DNA of 64,000 nt, taken from CAYVIB01 sp964451365. Lineage in GTDB: Bacteria; Pseudomonadota; Gammaproteobacteria; Pseudomonadales; Cellvibrionaceae. Shown here one piece after another: positions 62,285 through 64,000 of this stretch. The notes under the pieces were generated by a model. It worked only from the letters and a program-made list of their open reading frames with translations. It made no database searches and was not told where the DNA came from. The first letter of the stretch is position 1, and each line of letters starts with the position of its first letter. Location of the stretch: the NCBI GenBank assembly GCA_964451365.1, contig CAYVIB010000024.1, positions 24,420 through 88,419 on the forward strand, written 5' to 3'. The translations under genes were made by a program, and so were the position numbers.

Positions 62285-63997
62285 TCACAACACCAACAAC
62301 AAAACCACCAACCCCCAACCCACCAACGCAATCACCTGCCAAACCCGCACTGGATTTCTCTCCAACAACGGCTTCTCATTATGATTCAACCAATCCGGAT
62401 TTGGCCGCTTGAGGTCCGTCAGCCATTCGGACAGCGCTTCGTAACGAGTGCTTGGCTGAATGCTCAGCGCTTTTTCCAGCGCCCGGTCGAGCCATATTGG
62501 CACCAGCGGGTTGTGCTTTCTTGCCGGTGTATATTTAAGTCGCTGGAAGGCTTTTAAATTCATCGCGTCGCTGAACGCTTCACCGTAAGGCAATTTTTTG
62601 GTCAGCATTTCATACAGAATCACCGCCAGGGAGAATTGATCCGAACGCGGGCTTACGGTGCCGCCGTAGCGGTATTCCGGCGCGGAGTAGTGGAGTGTTC
62701 CAAGTATTTTATCGCGCTGAAAAGCGGAACCCACTTCGTGTACGCCCGCCACCCAGCAGGAACCGAAGTCGATAATCACCGGGCCCTGGGCGCCGATGAC
62801 GATATTTTCCGGTTTAATGTCCTGGTGCAAAGTGTCCTTGCGGTGAAAGGCGCGCAGGCCTTTGACGATTTGTTCGATCAGTTCCACCGCGTCGGGGATG
62901 GGCATTGGTGCCCGTTCTTTTATTATCTGGGTCAGTGTGGGCCCGGCGATATATTCGGTGAGGTAGTAAAGCGTGCTTCTGTTTTCCGGTGGTGGGATGA
63001 CTTTTACCACGTTGGCGTTTTGTATGCGCGTGCCGATCCAGGCTTCCATGACGAAGCGCTCTATGTAGGCGGGGTCGTCTTCGTAATTAACCGATGGAGT
63101 TTTCATTACCATGGGAACGCCTTTGTCGGTTTCCACCAGGTAAACCTGGCTGCGTTCGGACTCATGCATGATTTTTTTTACTTTCATGCCATCGAGAATA
63201 TGGCCTACGTCCAACAAAGGAGGGAAGGGCAGTTTGGTCAGCACTGCAACCGTGTCGTGTTGGGTGGGGGTGCCGAGGGATTCTATTCGCGCCAACTGAA
63301 TGCTGAGGTTGTCCGTTGATTGGTTTTTTAACGCCGCGTCGTGAGCCAGTTTGACCAGTGCATCGGTATCGTCTTTGTTTTCATGAATCAGTTTTTCAAA
63401 ATCGGAATGGCTGAATGCGTCGTGGATGCCATCGGAGGTCAGGACAAAAATATCACCCACTTCCATTTGGTCCACGTGCATATCGATTTCCAGCGCTGGG
63501 TCGGCACCGAGCGCGCGGCTGAGGTAGGTGGTATTTTTATCGATACGTTGGGTGTGATCGCGGGTTAACAATTCCAGGTGCGATTGCCGCAGGCGATAAA
63601 TACGCGTATCGCCCACGTGAAAAATAAAGCTGCTGTCGCCTTTTAAAATCAATACGGAAAACGTGGTGAGATAACCTTCCTCGCGCACGCTGTTGCGGCT
63701 TTGTCCCCATAAAGATTGATTCAGTGATTGAATAACACGTATCGCGGATTGTTGTGTGCGCCAGGTATCCGGCGTGGCGTAGTAGTCGGTGAGAAAACCG
63801 GTGACGGCGGTCTGGCTGGCGAGGCGGGCGGAAGAACTGCTGCTGACGCCATCGGCAATGGCGATGGCGATGCCTTTGGTGACCAGCGCGGAGCCTTCGG
63901 GAATACGCGCGCCGACGGTGTCCTGGTTTTCGGGTTTGCGTCCCTTGTCGCTGAATTGCGAGAACGCGACTTTAAGTGCGGATTGAAGGTGTTCCAA
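62285..63997 (-). CDS. PP2C phosphatase - Ser/Thr kinase fusion protein
   Basis: A 570 aa bifunctional protein. The N-terminal PP2C domain shows KPENQD, IADGVSSSS, GDTRIYRL, LTSDGIHD and DNLSI, the metal-binding signature. The C-terminal kinase domain has YLVETDKGVPMVMK, HQDIKPEN (His391, Asp393) and IDFGSC; HQD replaces the usual HRD. A terminal hydrophobic helix (VWQVIALVGWGLVVLLLVL) anchors it in the membrane. In Pseudomonas such genes lie beside nitrate-assimilation genes, which would lie outside this window. The chosen start is TTG at 63997; the true start may be further upstream beyond the window. Confidence 0.88.
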   Translation of the reverse strand: MEHLQSALKVAFSQFSDKGRKPENQDTVGARIPEGSALVTKGIAIAIADGVSSSSSARLASQTAVTGFLTDYYATPDTWRTQQSAIRVIQSLNQSLWGQSRNSVREEGYLTTFSVLILKGDSSFIFHVGDTRIYRLRQSHLELLTRDHTQRIDKNTTYLSRALGADPALEIDMHVDQMEVGDIFVLTSDGIHDAFSHSDFEKLIHENKDDTDALVKLAHDAALKNQSTDNLSIQLARIESLGTPTQHDTVAVLTKLPFPPLLDVGHILDGMKVKKIMHESERSQVYLVETDKGVPMVMKTPSVNYEDDPAYIERFVMEAWIGTRIQNANVVKVIPPPENRSTLYYLTEYIAGPTLTQIIKERAPMPIPDAVELIEQIVKGLRAFHRKDTLHQDIKPENIVIGAQGPVIIDFGSCWVAGVHEVGSAFQRDKILGTLHYSAPEYRYGGTVSPRSDQFSLAVILYEMLTKKLPYGEAFSDAMNLKAFQRLKYTPARKHNPLVPIWLDRALEKALSIQPSTRYEALSEWLTDLKRPNPDWLNHNEKPLLERNPVRVWQVIALVGWGLVVLLLVL

Positions 63998-64000
63998 TAA

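Noticed and set aside
1..64000. CRISPR arrays, tRNA and rRNA genes
   Set aside because: No regular short repeat-spacer pattern, cloverleaf with CCA-type end or rRNA core sequence was seen; the REP copies are irregularly spaced.

Overview
The window looks like chromosomal DNA of a cellulose-degrading gammaproteobacterium, most likely Cellvibrionaceae (Cellvibrio/Teredinibacter-like). The reasons are a secreted GH9 cellulase on a lipoprotein anchor with a Pro/Thr/Ser linker, a GH3 glycosidase, a cytoplasmic GH94 cellobiose phosphorylase and a GPH sugar symporter, next to Pseudomonas-type signalling genes and a Vibrio/Shewanella-type MSHA pilus locus. No tRNA, rRNA or CRISPR array was recognised. 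Positions 40625-40724 are 100 N; the 55 bases on either side are identical, which looks like an assembler overlap and not a true gap.

Layout. 0.2-5.4 kb: MlaA lipoprotein, PilZ protein, a partner-switch pair (degenerate receiver + SpoIIE-type phosphatase, then a STAS antagonist), a DUF4136 lipoprotein and a GGDEF protein. 5.5-14.4 kb: two AstE/aspartoacylase-like M14 paralogues flank an FHA - CHASE2/Ser-Thr kinase - FHA cluster and an RNase II gene; a 263 bp multi-stem element sits between the first FHA gene and the kinase. 14.4-17.1 kb: secreted PD40-repeat protein, an orphan intrinsic terminator (possible small RNA) and trmL. 17.3-28.5 kb: compact msh operon (mshI, PilN-like, J, K, L, M, N, E, G and three prepilins). 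MshE carries the c-di-GMP-binding MshEN motif, so the GGDEF and PilZ proteins may act on this pilus.

28.6-39.3 kb: saccharide locus. GH9 cuts cellulose outside the cell, GH3 trims oligosaccharides, the GPH symporter imports, and GH94 phosphorolyses cellobiose inside. A perfect TGTGA-N6-TCACA palindrome lies upstream of a secreted protein in this block. 39.5-46.3 kb: D-lactate dehydrogenase, then a probable lipid/hydrophobic-compound export unit (RND permease, LolA-like carrier, DUF1302-like outer-membrane barrel, TetR regulator) with a perfect 21 bp palindrome 45 bp before the RND gene.

46.6-62.3 kb: defence and toxin-antitoxin island: RhuM-Doc fusion, PhnA, a type I restriction-modification system in which a TrlF (PHP + SMC-like ATPase) gene and a decayed toxin-antitoxin segment lie between hsdS and hsdR, a class II Fic protein, a second remnant of the same toxin-antitoxin pair, and a REP-associated tyrosine transposase (RAYT). 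The window ends with a PP2C-kinase fusion gene.

A REP/BIME family (core GTAGGGGCGGACCCATGTGT...) is scattered from 14 kb onward. Copies lie inside and just upstream of the RAYT gene, and several genes use the TAG at the REP edge as their stop codon.
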